Shown: positions 9,009 through 17,388, numbered from the stretch's first letter. The stretch: DNA of 64,000 bases from Salegentibacter sp. Hel_I_6 (GCF_000745315.1 NZ_JQNQ01000001.1:1116001-1180000); one strand, 5' to 3'. Notes: generated by a model not told the origin, from the letters alone. Made by a program: numbers and translations.

Positions 9009-9791
9009 TTACCCGTAAATCTCGTTTAGTATTTTCGCAAGGCGAATTCCACCTTTTTGCAGTTGCTCTAATACAGTAGGAAGGTGATGATACATATATT
9101 CGTAACCTAACTTCTCACCCATTTCAACCGAATCATAAAGTTCGTTGGCCATATCTCCAGATTCATAAACCCAATCTAAAACCTCACCATCTTCTATCGC
9201 TTTAATCTGCGCTCTGTTTAGTTGCCTGGTATTCGCGGCAAGCTCAGTATAACTCATTTGGTAAGAATCTATCATTTGGCTATCCCATACCCTGTGAATA
9301 TTAGAACCTTCGTTATACCAACGCACCTGCACATCGTTACCACCTTTATCGGCAGCTCTTCCTACGTGAAAAGGTTGATGAAGATCTCCTACAAAATGTA
9401 CTAACATTTTAAGGTGAAATTGTTTGTCTTCTTTAGATGCATTTTCATTCTTTAAAACTTCCTTGCACTTTAAAATCGCCTGGTAAAGATCTCCTTTAGG
9501 ATTTGCGGCTTTCTCATCATATTGAGTTTGTCCTTCGGCTAAATTCACATAATGCCAGGGGCCATACTGTCTGAAATCGGGGTCACTTTTAATATCATCG
9601 GCATAATTAGCCACAAAAGCTAAACCCTGCCCGTTTAAAATTTTATCTATAGCTTTTTTAGCTTTTTTACTTAAATAATTTTCAGCTATTTCCCCGGTTG
9701 CACGGTGTCCTGTTTTCCCCCAGTCATTATCATTAGCAAACCCGGAGGTTAGGCTTAATAAAACCAAAGTAAGAATCAGCAATTTTTTCAT
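9009..9791 (-). CDS. Secreted S1/P1-family nuclease
   Basis: 260 residues. A signal peptide (about 1-19, LTSGFA) is followed by the mature N-terminus NDNDWGKTGHRATGEIAENYL. In S1/P1 nucleases an N-terminal Trp and following His coordinate the trinuclear zinc site. Further ligands are seen in HYVNLAE-type and HFVGDLHQPFHVGRAADKGGNDV motifs, and W-N-x-x-S-N-IHRVWDSQMI carries the last histidine and aspartate. It should degrade single-stranded DNA/RNA and 3'-nucleotides outside the cytoplasm, for phosphate or nucleoside scavenging. Monocistronic, with its own -7 box. Confidence 0.92.
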   Translation of the reverse strand: MKKLLILTLVLLSLTSGFANDNDWGKTGHRATGEIAENYLSKKAKKAIDKILNGQGLAFVANYADDIKSDPDFRQYGPWHYVNLAEGQTQYDEKAANPKGDLYQAILKCKEVLKNENASKEDKQFHLKMLVHFVGDLHQPFHVGRAADKGGNDVQVRWYNEGSNIHRVWDSQMIDSYQMSYTELAANTRQLNRAQIKAIEDGEVLDWVYESGDMANELYDSVEMGEKLGYEYMYHHLPTVLEQLQKGGIRLAKILNEIYG

Positions 9792-9812
9792 TTATAGATT
9801 TTTTTGAGATTA

Positions 9813-9849
9813 TAGAGATAATATCTCTACCATAATTTTCGCAAATATA
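9813..9849 (-). promoter_or_regulatory. Promoter box and leader palindrome of the S1/P1 nuclease gene
   Basis: Minus-strand TATATTTG (9842-9849) matches TAnnTTTG. Between it and the ATG lies a perfect 17-bp palindrome, TAGAGATA-A-TATCTCTA (9813-9829), which could be an operator or a leader hairpin. Confidence 0.4.
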
Positions 9850-9946
9850 ACGAAGCACATATTTTTTAAATGTTAAATCTTTTTAGATTCTAAATTATTA
9901 CAATATATTTATGATATCATTTTAATATCAACCAATTTAAAATATC

Positions 9947-10807
9947 ATGACTCAGGAAAAAGATCTCAAAGCATCAAACGGCTATATCATGTTGTTTGTT
10001 TTTCTATTTTTATTCTTCGGAAGTATTATCAGTTTTATTGTACTCAGTAATGCCTGGTTTATTCTTGGAATAGTTATCTCATTATTTATACTTCCCGGAC
10101 TTATCCTTGTAAATCCTAACGGCTCAAGAGTACTTTTACTTTTTGGAGATTATAAGGGTACTGTAAAAAAGAACGGACTTTTTTGGGTTAATCCATTTTA
10201 TACTAAAAAGAAGGTTTCATTGCGAGCCCGAAACTTTGACAGTGAACGTCTAAAAGTAAATGACAAGTTAGGAAACCCGGTAATGATAAGCACTATACTG
10301 GTTTGGCGTGTACGCGACACCTATAAAGCATCTTTCGACGTAGATAATTTCGAAAATTTTGTCGTGGTACAAACTGATGCTGCCGTAAGAAAACTTGCCA
10401 GTCTCTATCCTTATGATAATTTTGCAGATGAAGGTTTAGACGAGGATATTACGCTGCGATCTAGCGTAAATGAAGTTAGTGATGCATTAGAAAAAGAGCT
10501 CGAAGAGCGCTTGAATATCGCCGGGATCGAAGTTCTGGAAGCCAGGATTGGCTACCTGGCCTATGCCAATGAAATTGCAAGCGCAATGCTAAAGCGCCAG
10601 CAAGCCACCGCCATAGTTGCTGCACGCCATAAAATTGTGCAGGGCGCCGTAGGAATGGTAGAAATGGCACTGCACGAGTTAAGCGCAAAAGAACTGGTAG
10701 ACCTTGATGCTGAACGCCGCGCCGCAATGGTTAGCAACTTAATGGTAGTTCTTTGTAGTGATAAAGATGCAACCCCGGTAGTAAATGCTGGCACTTTAAA
10801 TCACTAG
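9947..10807 (+). CDS. SPFH/Band 7 domain membrane protein
   Basis: 286 residues. Two N-terminal hydrophobic segments (about 14-35 and 38-58) precede an SPFH domain (about 62-230) with LVNPNGSRVLLLFGDYKGT, the GLFWVNPF motif, and YPYDNFADEGLDEDITLR. A helical AR-rich C-terminus ending ARHKIVQGAVGMVEMALHEL could mediate oligomerisation. SPFH proteins form ring-like scaffolds that organise membrane microdomains and modulate proteases. It is the first gene of a tight unit with a membrane protein, an alpha/beta hydrolase and a small RHH protein. Confidence 0.9.
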   Translation: MTQEKDLKASNGYIMLFVFLFLFFGSIISFIVLSNAWFILGIVISLFILPGLILVNPNGSRVLLLFGDYKGTVKKNGLFWVNPFYTKKKVSLRARNFDSERLKVNDKLGNPVMISTILVWRVRDTYKASFDVDNFENFVVVQTDAAVRKLASLYPYDNFADEGLDEDITLRSSVNEVSDALEKELEERLNIAGIEVLEARIGYLAYANEIASAMLKRQQATAIVAARHKIVQGAVGMVEMALHELSAKELVDLDAERRAAMVSNLMVVLCSDKDATPVVNAGTLNH

Positions 10808-10810
10808 ACA

Positions 10811-11281
10811 ATGAAGGTTTTCGAAGAAAAACAAAGCTTTAGGCAATGGTGGCTACTGCTCGTTGCAGTTGCCGCGTTAGGTATTCCTATGGCATTTATT
10901 ATAGACGATTTATTAATCGGGAACCTGGAAAACATAAGTATTGAATTACTAATAGCTCTAATAACATTGCTCCCATTTATATTCTTATGGAAGTTAAGTC
11001 TTCACACAAAAATAGACCAAAGTGGAATCACAACTTGGTGGGAGCCTTTTCATTTCCTGGAGAAAAAATTTCTTTGGAAAGATTTAAAAGAAGTTTACGT
11101 AAGAAAATATAACCCTCTAACGGAATATGGCGGTTGGGGAATAAGGGGTTTAGGAAAAACAAGAGCTTATAACGTTTCTGGCAAACAGGGAATTCAGCTG
11201 GTAAATCCTAAAGGGAATTTTCTAATCGGTACACAGAAGCCTACTGAAGCAGAAGCAATAATAAAAAAATACACAGTATGA
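10811..11281 (+). CDS. Two-helix membrane protein with PH-like cytoplasmic part
   Basis: 156 residues, not confidently assigned. Two transmembrane helices (about 12-32 and 44-64) are followed by a beta-rich domain (SLHTKIDQSGITTWWEPF, KKFLWKDLKEVYVRKY, GIQLVNPKGNFLIGTQKP) whose alternation and final helix EAEAIIKKY resemble bacterial PH-like domains. The ATG is three bases after the SPFH stop, and its stop overlaps the next ATG by four bases (ATGA), so translation is probably coupled. Presumed partner of the SPFH protein; function unknown. Confidence 0.7.
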   Translation: MKVFEEKQSFRQWWLLLVAVAALGIPMAFIIDDLLIGNLENISIELLIALITLLPFIFLWKLSLHTKIDQSGITTWWEPFHFLEKKFLWKDLKEVYVRKYNPLTEYGGWGIRGLGKTRAYNVSGKQGIQLVNPKGNFLIGTQKPTEAEAIIKKYTV

Positions 11282-12219
11282 AGATCGCTCAAAACATATT
11301 CATAGGCTTTTTCTTTATCAGCATAAGCTTGTTTGCACAGGAGAAAAATTATACAGAAGATACCTTATCTATAAATCAATTTACAGAAGGTAACCTTGTA
11401 ACTCCAAAGACAGCACAGAAACCTCCCCTGGTAATTTTTATTCAGGGATCTGGGGGTACCAATCGTGACGGTAATCAAAATTCTTTAAAGAGTGATTTTG
11501 CGAAAAAAATAGCCTACGAATTAGCCCGGGAAGAAATTGCAAGCTTTAGATTTGATAAACGCAGCATAAAAGCCAAAGAATTAAATTTAAAAACAATTTC
11601 CTTTGATGATTTGGTATTTGATGTGGAAAGCATACTTAGCTATTTTAATGAAAAAGACAACTTCAGTAATTTAGTTTTCGCCGGCCATAGCCAGGGTTCT
11701 TTAATAGGAATGCTGGTAGCAAAAGGTAATGCTGACGCTTTTATTTCTATCGCTGGACCAGGAAAAAGCATAGATCATATTTTAGCAGATCAACTTTCGG
11801 CGCAACTACCGCAACTTAAAAATGATATAGAAAAAAGTCTGCAGGAAATAAAGAAAAATGGAAGCTCTACAGATTATCCGAAAAATTTTGAAAACATTTT
11901 TCATCCCAGAAATCAGCCTTTTTTACATTCCTGGATGAAGTATGATCCTGCAGAAGAAATCGCCAAACTTGAAATTCCTGCTTTAATTATCAATGGAACC
12001 AATGATTCCCAGGTAAAGGAAGAACAGGCTGAATTACTACATACCGCAGCTAAAAATTCAGAATTAGTTTTATTGGAAGATATGAATCATGTTTTTAGAA
12101 AAGTTAGTTCTAATGATTTAACTAAGAACTATCAAACTTACAATAATGCTGAATTACCATTGCATCCCGAAATAATTCCGGTTTTAACCGATTTTATTAA
12201 AAATCTGGAAAATAAATAA
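11278..12219 (+). CDS. Secreted alpha/beta hydrolase
   Basis: 313 residues with a signal peptide (1-21, ISLFAQE). Alpha/beta hydrolase fold: oxyanion loop VIFIQGSGGTNRDGN (about 52-66), nucleophile elbow GHSQGS (136-141, S138), an aspartate in INGTNDSQVKEEQ and the catalytic histidine in EDMNHVFRK. This is the pattern of dienelactone-hydrolase-like or serine peptidase-type esterases; the substrate is unknown. It overlaps the upstream gene by four bases and is followed one base later by the RHH gene. Periplasmic location is inferred from the signal peptide. Confidence 0.85.
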   Translation: MKIAQNIFIGFFFISISLFAQEKNYTEDTLSINQFTEGNLVTPKTAQKPPLVIFIQGSGGTNRDGNQNSLKSDFAKKIAYELAREEIASFRFDKRSIKAKELNLKTISFDDLVFDVESILSYFNEKDNFSNLVFAGHSQGSLIGMLVAKGNADAFISIAGPGKSIDHILADQLSAQLPQLKNDIEKSLQEIKKNGSSTDYPKNFENIFHPRNQPFLHSWMKYDPAEEIAKLEIPALIINGTNDSQVKEEQAELLHTAAKNSELVLLEDMNHVFRKVSSNDLTKNYQTYNNAELPLHPEIIPVLTDFIKNLENK

Positions 12220-12220
12220 A

Positions 12221-12388
12221 ATGAGTAATAAAAAAGCATTCGCCCTTAGAGTCGATGAGAAGATGCTGAAAGCCATTGAAAAATGGGCTGCTGATGAATT
12301 CAGGAGCACCAATGGGCAGATCGAGTGGATGCTAAACAAAGCCCTAAAAGAAGCAAATCGCCACCCAAAAAATAAAAAAGAAGAATAA
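12221..12388 (+). CDS. Small ribbon-helix-helix (Arc/MetJ-like) protein
   Basis: 55-residue ORF. FALRVDEKMLKAIEKWA is a beta-strand plus first helix and FRSTNGQIEWMLNKALKEA the second helix of a ribbon-helix-helix fold; the T-N-G turn and the basic tail (HPKNKK) fit DNA binding. Its ATG follows the hydrolase stop by one base, and its TAA overlaps the next gene's ATG (TAATG). That placement and the conserved pattern make it a real gene in spite of its size. No adjacent toxin is visible, so it is not an obvious antitoxin. Confidence 0.85.
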   Translation: MSNKKAFALRVDEKMLKAIEKWAADEFRSTNGQIEWMLNKALKEANRHPKNKKEE

Positions 12389-13203
12389 TGGCATACAAAA
12401 TAGTATTTTCAGACATTGATGGAACTTTATTAAACCACGATAGGGAATTATCTCTCGCTACCATCTCAACAATAAAAAATTTAAAAAACAAGCTTCCCTT
12501 TGTACTTATTTCAGCAAGGATGCCATCAGCGATGCGCCACCTTCAAGCCGACCTCGATATCGAGGAGCAACCTATAATATGCTACAATGGAGGTTTAATT
12601 TTGGTAAATGGCCAGGCAGTAAGTTCAACTGAGATCCCATTTAATATATTAGAAAACCTCTGCGATTTCAACAAAAGTATGAATTGCCATTTAAGTCTTT
12701 ATAACAGCGATGAATGGTATGTGCCGGAATACGATCAATGGGCAGCAAGGGAAGTAAACAACACTAAAGTAAAACCAGAAATTAAATCGAATAACGAAGT
12801 TCTTTCTACCTGGAAAGAAACAAATAAAGGAGCACATAAAATTATGGCGATGGGAGATGAAGCACATATTGATAAAATCAAGGATTATTTGTCAGAGAAT
12901 TTCCCAGGGCAATTACATCTGTATCGTTCTAAAGCCACTTACCTGGAAATTGCTAACAAAGAAATTTCAAAACTTACGGCGATAAAATTTTTATTAGACA
13001 ATCATTTCAATATAAAAACTGAAGAAACTATAGCTTTTGGGGATAATTACAATGATGTAGAAATGATAAAAGGTGTAGGAATGGGTATTGCTGTGGGAAA
13101 TGCAAGAAAAGAAGTGCTAGAAGTTGCCAACATTGTAACCCAAAGCGGTAAGGAAGACGGGGTTGCCAATAGCCTGCAGGAATTGTTCAAAACCCAGGTA
13201 TAG
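12388..13203 (+). CDS. Cof-type HAD-IIB phosphatase
   Basis: 271 residues of the Cof/YbiV HAD-IIB subfamily: motif I FSDIDGTLL (nucleophile D8), motif II ISAR region, motif III lysine in NKEISKLTAIK and motif IV FGDNYNDVEMI, followed by GIAVGNA. These cytosolic enzymes dephosphorylate sugar phosphates, nucleotides or cofactors such as FMN and PLP; specificity cannot be read from sequence. It overlaps the RHH stop by one base and so ends the SPFH unit, though a functional link is not evident. Confidence 0.9.
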   Translation: MAYKIVFSDIDGTLLNHDRELSLATISTIKNLKNKLPFVLISARMPSAMRHLQADLDIEEQPIICYNGGLILVNGQAVSSTEIPFNILENLCDFNKSMNCHLSLYNSDEWYVPEYDQWAAREVNNTKVKPEIKSNNEVLSTWKETNKGAHKIMAMGDEAHIDKIKDYLSENFPGQLHLYRSKATYLEIANKEISKLTAIKFLLDNHFNIKTEETIAFGDNYNDVEMIKGVGMGIAVGNARKEVLEVANIVTQSGKEDGVANSLQELFKTQV

Positions 13204-13271
13204 AATCCCCTATTTCTTTAAGAAGAGTTTAAGAAAAATTGTATTTTGGCGCCGCTTATAAAATATTTTCT

Positions 13272-14537
13272 ATGGAAGATGCACCGGTTTTCACCAATGA
13301 TGCAGTAGTATTTGGACTTTTAATGCTCGCGCTGGGCTTCGTATTCTATACCTCTTCAAAAAAAGAAGGTTTCTGGAAAAAATTCTACGCAGTTGTACCG
13401 GCACTTTTAATGTGCTACTTAATACCGGCAATCTTTAATTCCCTTGGGTTAATTGACGATGGTACTTCTCAACTATACTTTGTAGCCAGTAGATTTTTAT
13501 TACCTGCTGCCCTGGTATTAATGACATTAAGCATAGACTTAAAAGCTATTTTTAACCTTGGGCCCAAAGCACTTATTATGTTCTTTGCAGGTACCGTGGG
13601 AATTATTGTTGGCGGGCCACTGGCCGTTTTAATTGTTTCGGCAATTTCTCCTGAAACCGTGGGCGGCGTTGGCCCCGATGCTATTTGGCGTGGTCTTTCT
13701 ACCATTGCCGGTAGTTGGATTGGTGGCGGAGCCAATCAGGCGGCAATGCTCGAAATTTATGAATACAACCCCGATCTTTATGGTGGGATGGTACTGGTAG
13801 ATATTGTAGTTGCCAATTTACTCATGGCTGGATTACTTATGGGTATTGGAAAAACTGAAAAAATAGATAAATGGTTAAAAGCCGATAATTCAGCTATTAC
13901 AGAGCTTAAAGACAAAGTTTCTAATTACGCAGCCAGTGTAACCAGAAACCCAAGCCTGCCAGATTATATGATTATGCTTGCTCTTGCTTTTATAACCGTA
14001 GGAATTGCACATTGGGGAGCCGATGAAATCTCAGTATTTCTATCTTCTAATTTTGAAATTTTCACCGACAATAAAAGTGCCCTTTCTTCATTTTCATCAT
14101 CGTTCTTCTGGATGATCACCATAGCAACCGCCATTGGAATCGGTCTTTCTTTTACCAGGTTTAAAACCTATGAAGGTGCAGGAGCCAGTAAATTAGGAAG
14201 TATCTTTATTTACATTCTTGTGGCCACTATAGGTATGAAAATGGATCTTGGGATGGTTTTCGATAACCCGGGACTTATTGGCATAGGGGTTATTTGGATG
14301 CTTGTTCACGTTATTTTTCTATTTGGTGTCGCAAAACTTATAAAAGCTCCTTACTTTTTCCTTGCAGTAGGAAGCCAGGCAAACGTAGGAGGCGCCGCTT
14401 CGGCACCGGTAGTAGCAGCGGCATTTCATCCTTCTCTGGCCACGGTAGGCGTATTACTCGCTGTATTTGGCTATGTTGTTGGAACCTATGGTGCAATTCT
14501 TACCACTATTTTAATGCAAATCGCGGCCGGGAGTTAG
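13272..14537 (+). CDS. DUF819 family integral membrane protein
   Basis: 421 residues from the ATG at 13272; an upstream in-frame TTG at 13239 would add eleven residues that do not look conserved. About ten hydrophobic helices. GPDAIWRGLSTIAGSWIGGGANQAAMLE and a second, inverted-looking GSQANVGGAASAPVVAAAF are typical of DUF819 (YjcL-like) proteins, whose two half-repeats resemble secondary transporters. Substrate unknown. Probably monocistronic. Confidence 0.85.
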   Translation: MEDAPVFTNDAVVFGLLMLALGFVFYTSSKKEGFWKKFYAVVPALLMCYLIPAIFNSLGLIDDGTSQLYFVASRFLLPAALVLMTLSIDLKAIFNLGPKALIMFFAGTVGIIVGGPLAVLIVSAISPETVGGVGPDAIWRGLSTIAGSWIGGGANQAAMLEIYEYNPDLYGGMVLVDIVVANLLMAGLLMGIGKTEKIDKWLKADNSAITELKDKVSNYAASVTRNPSLPDYMIMLALAFITVGIAHWGADEISVFLSSNFEIFTDNKSALSSFSSSFFWMITIATAIGIGLSFTRFKTYEGAGASKLGSIFIYILVATIGMKMDLGMVFDNPGLIGIGVIWMLVHVIFLFGVAKLIKAPYFFLAVGSQANVGGAASAPVVAAAFHPSLATVGVLLAVFGYVVGTYGAILTTILMQIAAGS

Positions 14538-14678
14538 TTTAAAATAGAAAATTATAAGATATTTGCCGCCTAAATCAGAAACCTGAAACCAGCTAGATAC
14601 TGGATAAAAAATTAGGAGTACATAATAAGATTTATCGCTTGTCAAGTATTTCCTATTGAAAGAAAACTATAAAACAAA

Positions 14679-15440
14679 ATGAAAAAAATTAGCATTCTTT
14701 TACTGGCCATTATCGCCCTTAGTTCCTGCAATAATAAAGAAAGCAACCTTATTGTAAATGCCAATATTGACGGACTTAGAAAAGGAACCGTTTATCTTCA
14801 AAAAATAGAGGATACGCTTATGGTAGATCTAGATTCCGTAGAAGTTAATGGAGATGCTAATATAAGACTGGAAACATTTATTGAAAGTCCACAAATTATG
14901 TATCTATATCTTAAGAAAGTAGATAATTCTCAATATGATGATCGCATAGATTTCTTTGCTGAAGAAGGAGAAGTAAACATAAACACCAATTTGGAGAAGT
15001 TTGTAACCGATGCAAAAATAACCGGGGCTAAAAATCAGGAAAAACTGGAAGAGTATAGAACAATGATGAAGCGTTTCAATGACAAAAATTTGGAACTTAT
15101 ACAGCAGAATTTTAAAGCACAGCAGCAAGAAAATGAGGAACAACTTATTGCCATAGATAAGCAATATGAAAGTTTACTTAAAAGAAAATATCTTTATACT
15201 GTAAATTTCGCCATAAATAATAAAGATTTAGAAGTAGCCCCTTACCTCGCGCTTTCTGAAGTATTTGATGCGAATATTAAATACCTGGATACAATCTACA
15301 CTTCTTTAGAGCCTAAGGTTAAAAACTCTTTATATGGAAAAGAGTTAAAAGAATTTCTAAAAGAAAGAAAAGCTGAAGAGGAGGAAATAGAAAATATACA
15401 ATCTGAAGAAAACAATGAAGATGCAGAAGGCGTAAGTTAA
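14679..15440 (+). CDS. DUF4369-type lipoprotein
   Basis: 253 residues. A lipobox LSSC (cysteine 17) marks an outer-membrane-directed lipoprotein. The N-terminal region (NLIVNANIDGLRKGTVYLQKIEDT, DSVEV) matches the DUF4369 domain often found in front of thioredoxin-like folds in Bacteroidota. Here the thioredoxin part is absent and replaced by a charged helical segment (LEEYRTMMKRFNDKNLELI) and a Glu-rich C-terminus. It is followed by a strong terminator. Function unknown. Confidence 0.75.
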   Translation: MKKISILLLAIIALSSCNNKESNLIVNANIDGLRKGTVYLQKIEDTLMVDLDSVEVNGDANIRLETFIESPQIMYLYLKKVDNSQYDDRIDFFAEEGEVNINTNLEKFVTDAKITGAKNQEKLEEYRTMMKRFNDKNLELIQQNFKAQQQENEEQLIAIDKQYESLLKRKYLYTVNFAINNKDLEVAPYLALSEVFDANIKYLDTIYTSLEPKVKNSLYGKELKEFLKERKAEEEEIENIQSEENNEDAEGVS

Positions 15441-15463
15441 TTAAGCATCTTTGTTTACTCTCA

Positions 15464-15492
15464 AGCCTGCAAAAATTTGCAGGCTTTTTTTA
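15464..15492 (+). terminator. Intrinsic terminator after the DUF4369 lipoprotein
   Basis: AGCCTGCAAA (15464-15473) and TTTGCAGGCT (15476-15485) form a 10-bp stem followed by a T-tract (TTTTTTTAT). Confidence 0.9.
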
Positions 15493-15552
15493 TAGAATCT
15501 TCTCTAATAAAGAGAGGAATTCACTTATATTTTCGCAATAAAAACTTATACT

Positions 15553-15582
15553 TGTTATCGTATTGAATCAAATACGATAACA
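15553..15582. promoter_or_regulatory. Perfect 12-bp inverted repeat before the OFA transporter
   Basis: TGTTATCGTATT (15553-15564) and AATACGATAACA (15571-15582) are perfect reverse complements around six bases, ending 20 bases before the transporter ATG. The symmetry and place suggest a repressor operator; a leader hairpin is the alternative. Confidence 0.5.
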
Positions 15583-15602
15583 TCATTGCAAAATCAATTT
15601 AA

Positions 15603-16874
15603 ATGAGTTCTTCAAAGAAAAACCGTTGGCTAATTGCCGCTTCTGCAGTATTTATCCATCTTTCTATCGGTGCGGCATACGCTTATAGTGTTTATACTCA
15701 ACCTCTGGTAGAAACCCAAGAATGGTCAATGGCTTCAGTAACCACAGCATTTACTATAATGATGGTTTTAGGAGGTGGTTCCGCCGCATTATTTGGGAAG
15801 TTTGTAGAAAGAAGTGGCCCAAGGAAATCGGCTATGCTAGCTGCTATTTTATTTGGATTGGGCCAGGCGGGTTCCGGTTTCGCCATTTCTATGGATTCTC
15901 TAACAGGATTTTTACTAACCTATGGACTTTTAAGCGGATTCGGTTTGGGAATTGGTTATATTTCACCGGTTTCAACCCTGGTTAAATGGTTCCCAGATAA
16001 AAGAGGTCTTGCAACGGGTATGGCGGTTCTTGGCTTTGGTACTGGCGCACTTATTACCGCTCCCGTAGCTGCCAGCCTCATAGAATCTATTGGCATTAGC
16101 AACACTTTTTATATTTTAGGAGGCTCATATTTTATTCTAATGATGCTTGGCGCATCTTATATCGCACCCCCACCAAAAAATTGGATGCCTGAGGGAATGA
16201 AGGAAGCTGTAAAAGCAGGAACCCGAAAAATAAAGAAAGACTTATCACAAGCGACTTCAGGAGAAGCAGTTAAAACTAAACATTTCTGGATGCTCTGGAC
16301 GATGATGCTTATTAATACCAGTGCAGGAATTATGATGATCTCGGTAGCCTCCCCAATGGCACAAAATATCGTAGGACTTTCGGCAGGTGCAGCGGCTACA
16401 ATGGTGGGGATTATGGGGATATTTAATGGTGGTGGCAGGTTAGGCTGGGCTGCGGCTTCAGATTATATTTCACGCCCAAAAGTTTTTATTATTTTTTTCG
16501 TAATTCAGCTTATTGCCTTTATAACATTACCAATTATTACAAGCGCCTTTATCTTTCAAATTTTTATATTTTTTGTAGTAAGTTGTTATGGTGGCGGTTT
16601 CTCTAACCTTCCAGCTTTTATTGGCGATCTCTTCGGAACAAAAGAGTTGGGCGCTATTCACGGTTATTTATTAACAACCTGGTCTTTAGGAGGTCTCATT
16701 GGCCCCACCCTGGTTTCTCAAATTTATACCAGAACCGGGAGTTATATTCCGGTATTTTATGTGTTCACAGTATTAATAATTATCGCTCTGATTATTAGTA
16801 TATTATTAGACAGAAGTATTCAAAAAGTAAGAACTGAACACAAAGAACTCAAGTACGAGAACTCAACTTCTTAA
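15603..16874 (+). CDS. OFA-family MFS transporter
   Basis: 423 residues with 12 predicted membrane helices. RWLIAASAVFIHLSIGAAYAYSVYTQPL at the N-terminus, GLLSGFGLGIGYISPVSTLVKWFPDKRGLATG in the middle and GLSAGAAATMVGIMGIFNGGGRLGWAAASDY after the central loop are hallmarks of the oxalate/formate antiporter (OFA) family, which includes lactate and other carboxylate transporters. Substrate unknown; a small monocarboxylate is most likely from the family. It is preceded by a striking inverted repeat and followed by a terminator. Confidence 0.88.
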   Translation: MSSSKKNRWLIAASAVFIHLSIGAAYAYSVYTQPLVETQEWSMASVTTAFTIMMVLGGGSAALFGKFVERSGPRKSAMLAAILFGLGQAGSGFAISMDSLTGFLLTYGLLSGFGLGIGYISPVSTLVKWFPDKRGLATGMAVLGFGTGALITAPVAASLIESIGISNTFYILGGSYFILMMLGASYIAPPPKNWMPEGMKEAVKAGTRKIKKDLSQATSGEAVKTKHFWMLWTMMLINTSAGIMMISVASPMAQNIVGLSAGAAATMVGIMGIFNGGGRLGWAAASDYISRPKVFIIFFVIQLIAFITLPIITSAFIFQIFIFFVVSCYGGGFSNLPAFIGDLFGTKELGAIHGYLLTTWSLGGLIGPTLVSQIYTRTGSYIPVFYVFTVLIIIALIISILLDRSIQKVRTEHKELKYENSTS

Positions 16875-16942
16875 TTTGAAGAGTAAAAGAAGCTAATGAA
16901 ATTATAAGTTTCCACCTCCACCCCTTCCGCATATAGCATAAA

Positions 16943-16974
16943 AAAACCTCTCAAAAAATTGAGAGGTTTTTAAT
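16943..16974. terminator. Bidirectional terminator between OFA transporter and tRNA-Thr
   Basis: AAAACCTCTCAA (16943-16954) and TTGAGAGGTTTT (16959-16970) form a 12-bp stem with T-rich sequence on each strand. It serves the transporter on the plus strand and the hypothetical gene/tRNA unit on the minus strand. Confidence 0.85.
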
Positions 16975-16978
16975 TAAG

Positions 16979-17052
16979 AGCCGATGGAGGGACTCGAACC
17001 CACGACCTGCTGATTACAAATCAGCTGCTCTAGCCAGCTGAGCTACATCGGC
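16979..17052 (-). tRNA. tRNA-Thr (TGT), copy 1
   Basis: 74 bases. Cloverleaf: acceptor GCCGATG/CATCGGC, D-arm TAGCTCAGCTGG, anticodon stem GCTGA/TCAGC around TTTGTAA (anticodon TGT), T-arm GGTTCGAGTCC. No CCA is encoded. Identical over all 74 bases to the copy at 39458-39531. Its 5' end is nine bases after the stop of the 87-residue gene, so the two may share a transcript. Confidence 0.97.
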
Positions 17053-17061
17053 CAGTAATTT

Positions 17062-17325
17062 TTATAATGCGTTGATCTTCGCGATAAGAGCTTCAGCTTT
17101 TGCTTCCAACTCTTTTTCTATTGCTTTAAAATGTTGTTTTTTATTCTCAACATCTTTCTGATTGATCTTAGTGATCAATTCGTCAAAATCTGCAATGGCT
17201 TCATCTACAATCGCTTCAGTTTTAGATGCGTCTTCAGGGTTAGCCATTTGATGTATATATGCGGCATCAATAATGTCTCCCATTACGTAATTCACATCTC
17301 TTTTCAATAATCTTTTACTTGCCAT
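17062..17325 (-). CDS. Small conserved helical protein of unknown function
   Basis: 87 residues, charged and almost wholly helical (VNYVMGDIIDAAYIHQMANP, EAIVDEAIADFDELITKIN, KAIEKELEAKAEALIAKIN). No signal peptide, membrane segment or recognised motif. The length, ATG start and acidic/basic composition look like a genuine cytosolic flavobacterial protein family, but I cannot name a function. The tRNA-Thr gene begins nine bases after its stop. Confidence 0.7.
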   Translation of the reverse strand: MASKRLLKRDVNYVMGDIIDAAYIHQMANPEDASKTEAIVDEAIADFDELITKINQKDVENKKQHFKAIEKELEAKAEALIAKINAL

Positions 17326-17388
17326 ATCACTTAAATTTCGGCTGCGAATTTAAACTATTTTCTAATACAAAAAGCAAGATATAAAGAA

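Noticed and set aside
12221..12388. RHH protein as an antitoxin
   Set aside because: No toxin-like ORF is adjacent; its neighbours are a hydrolase and a HAD phosphatase.
13239..13271. TTG start at 13239 for the DUF819 gene
   Set aside because: The ATG at 13272 gives a normal start, and the additional codons add nothing recognisable.
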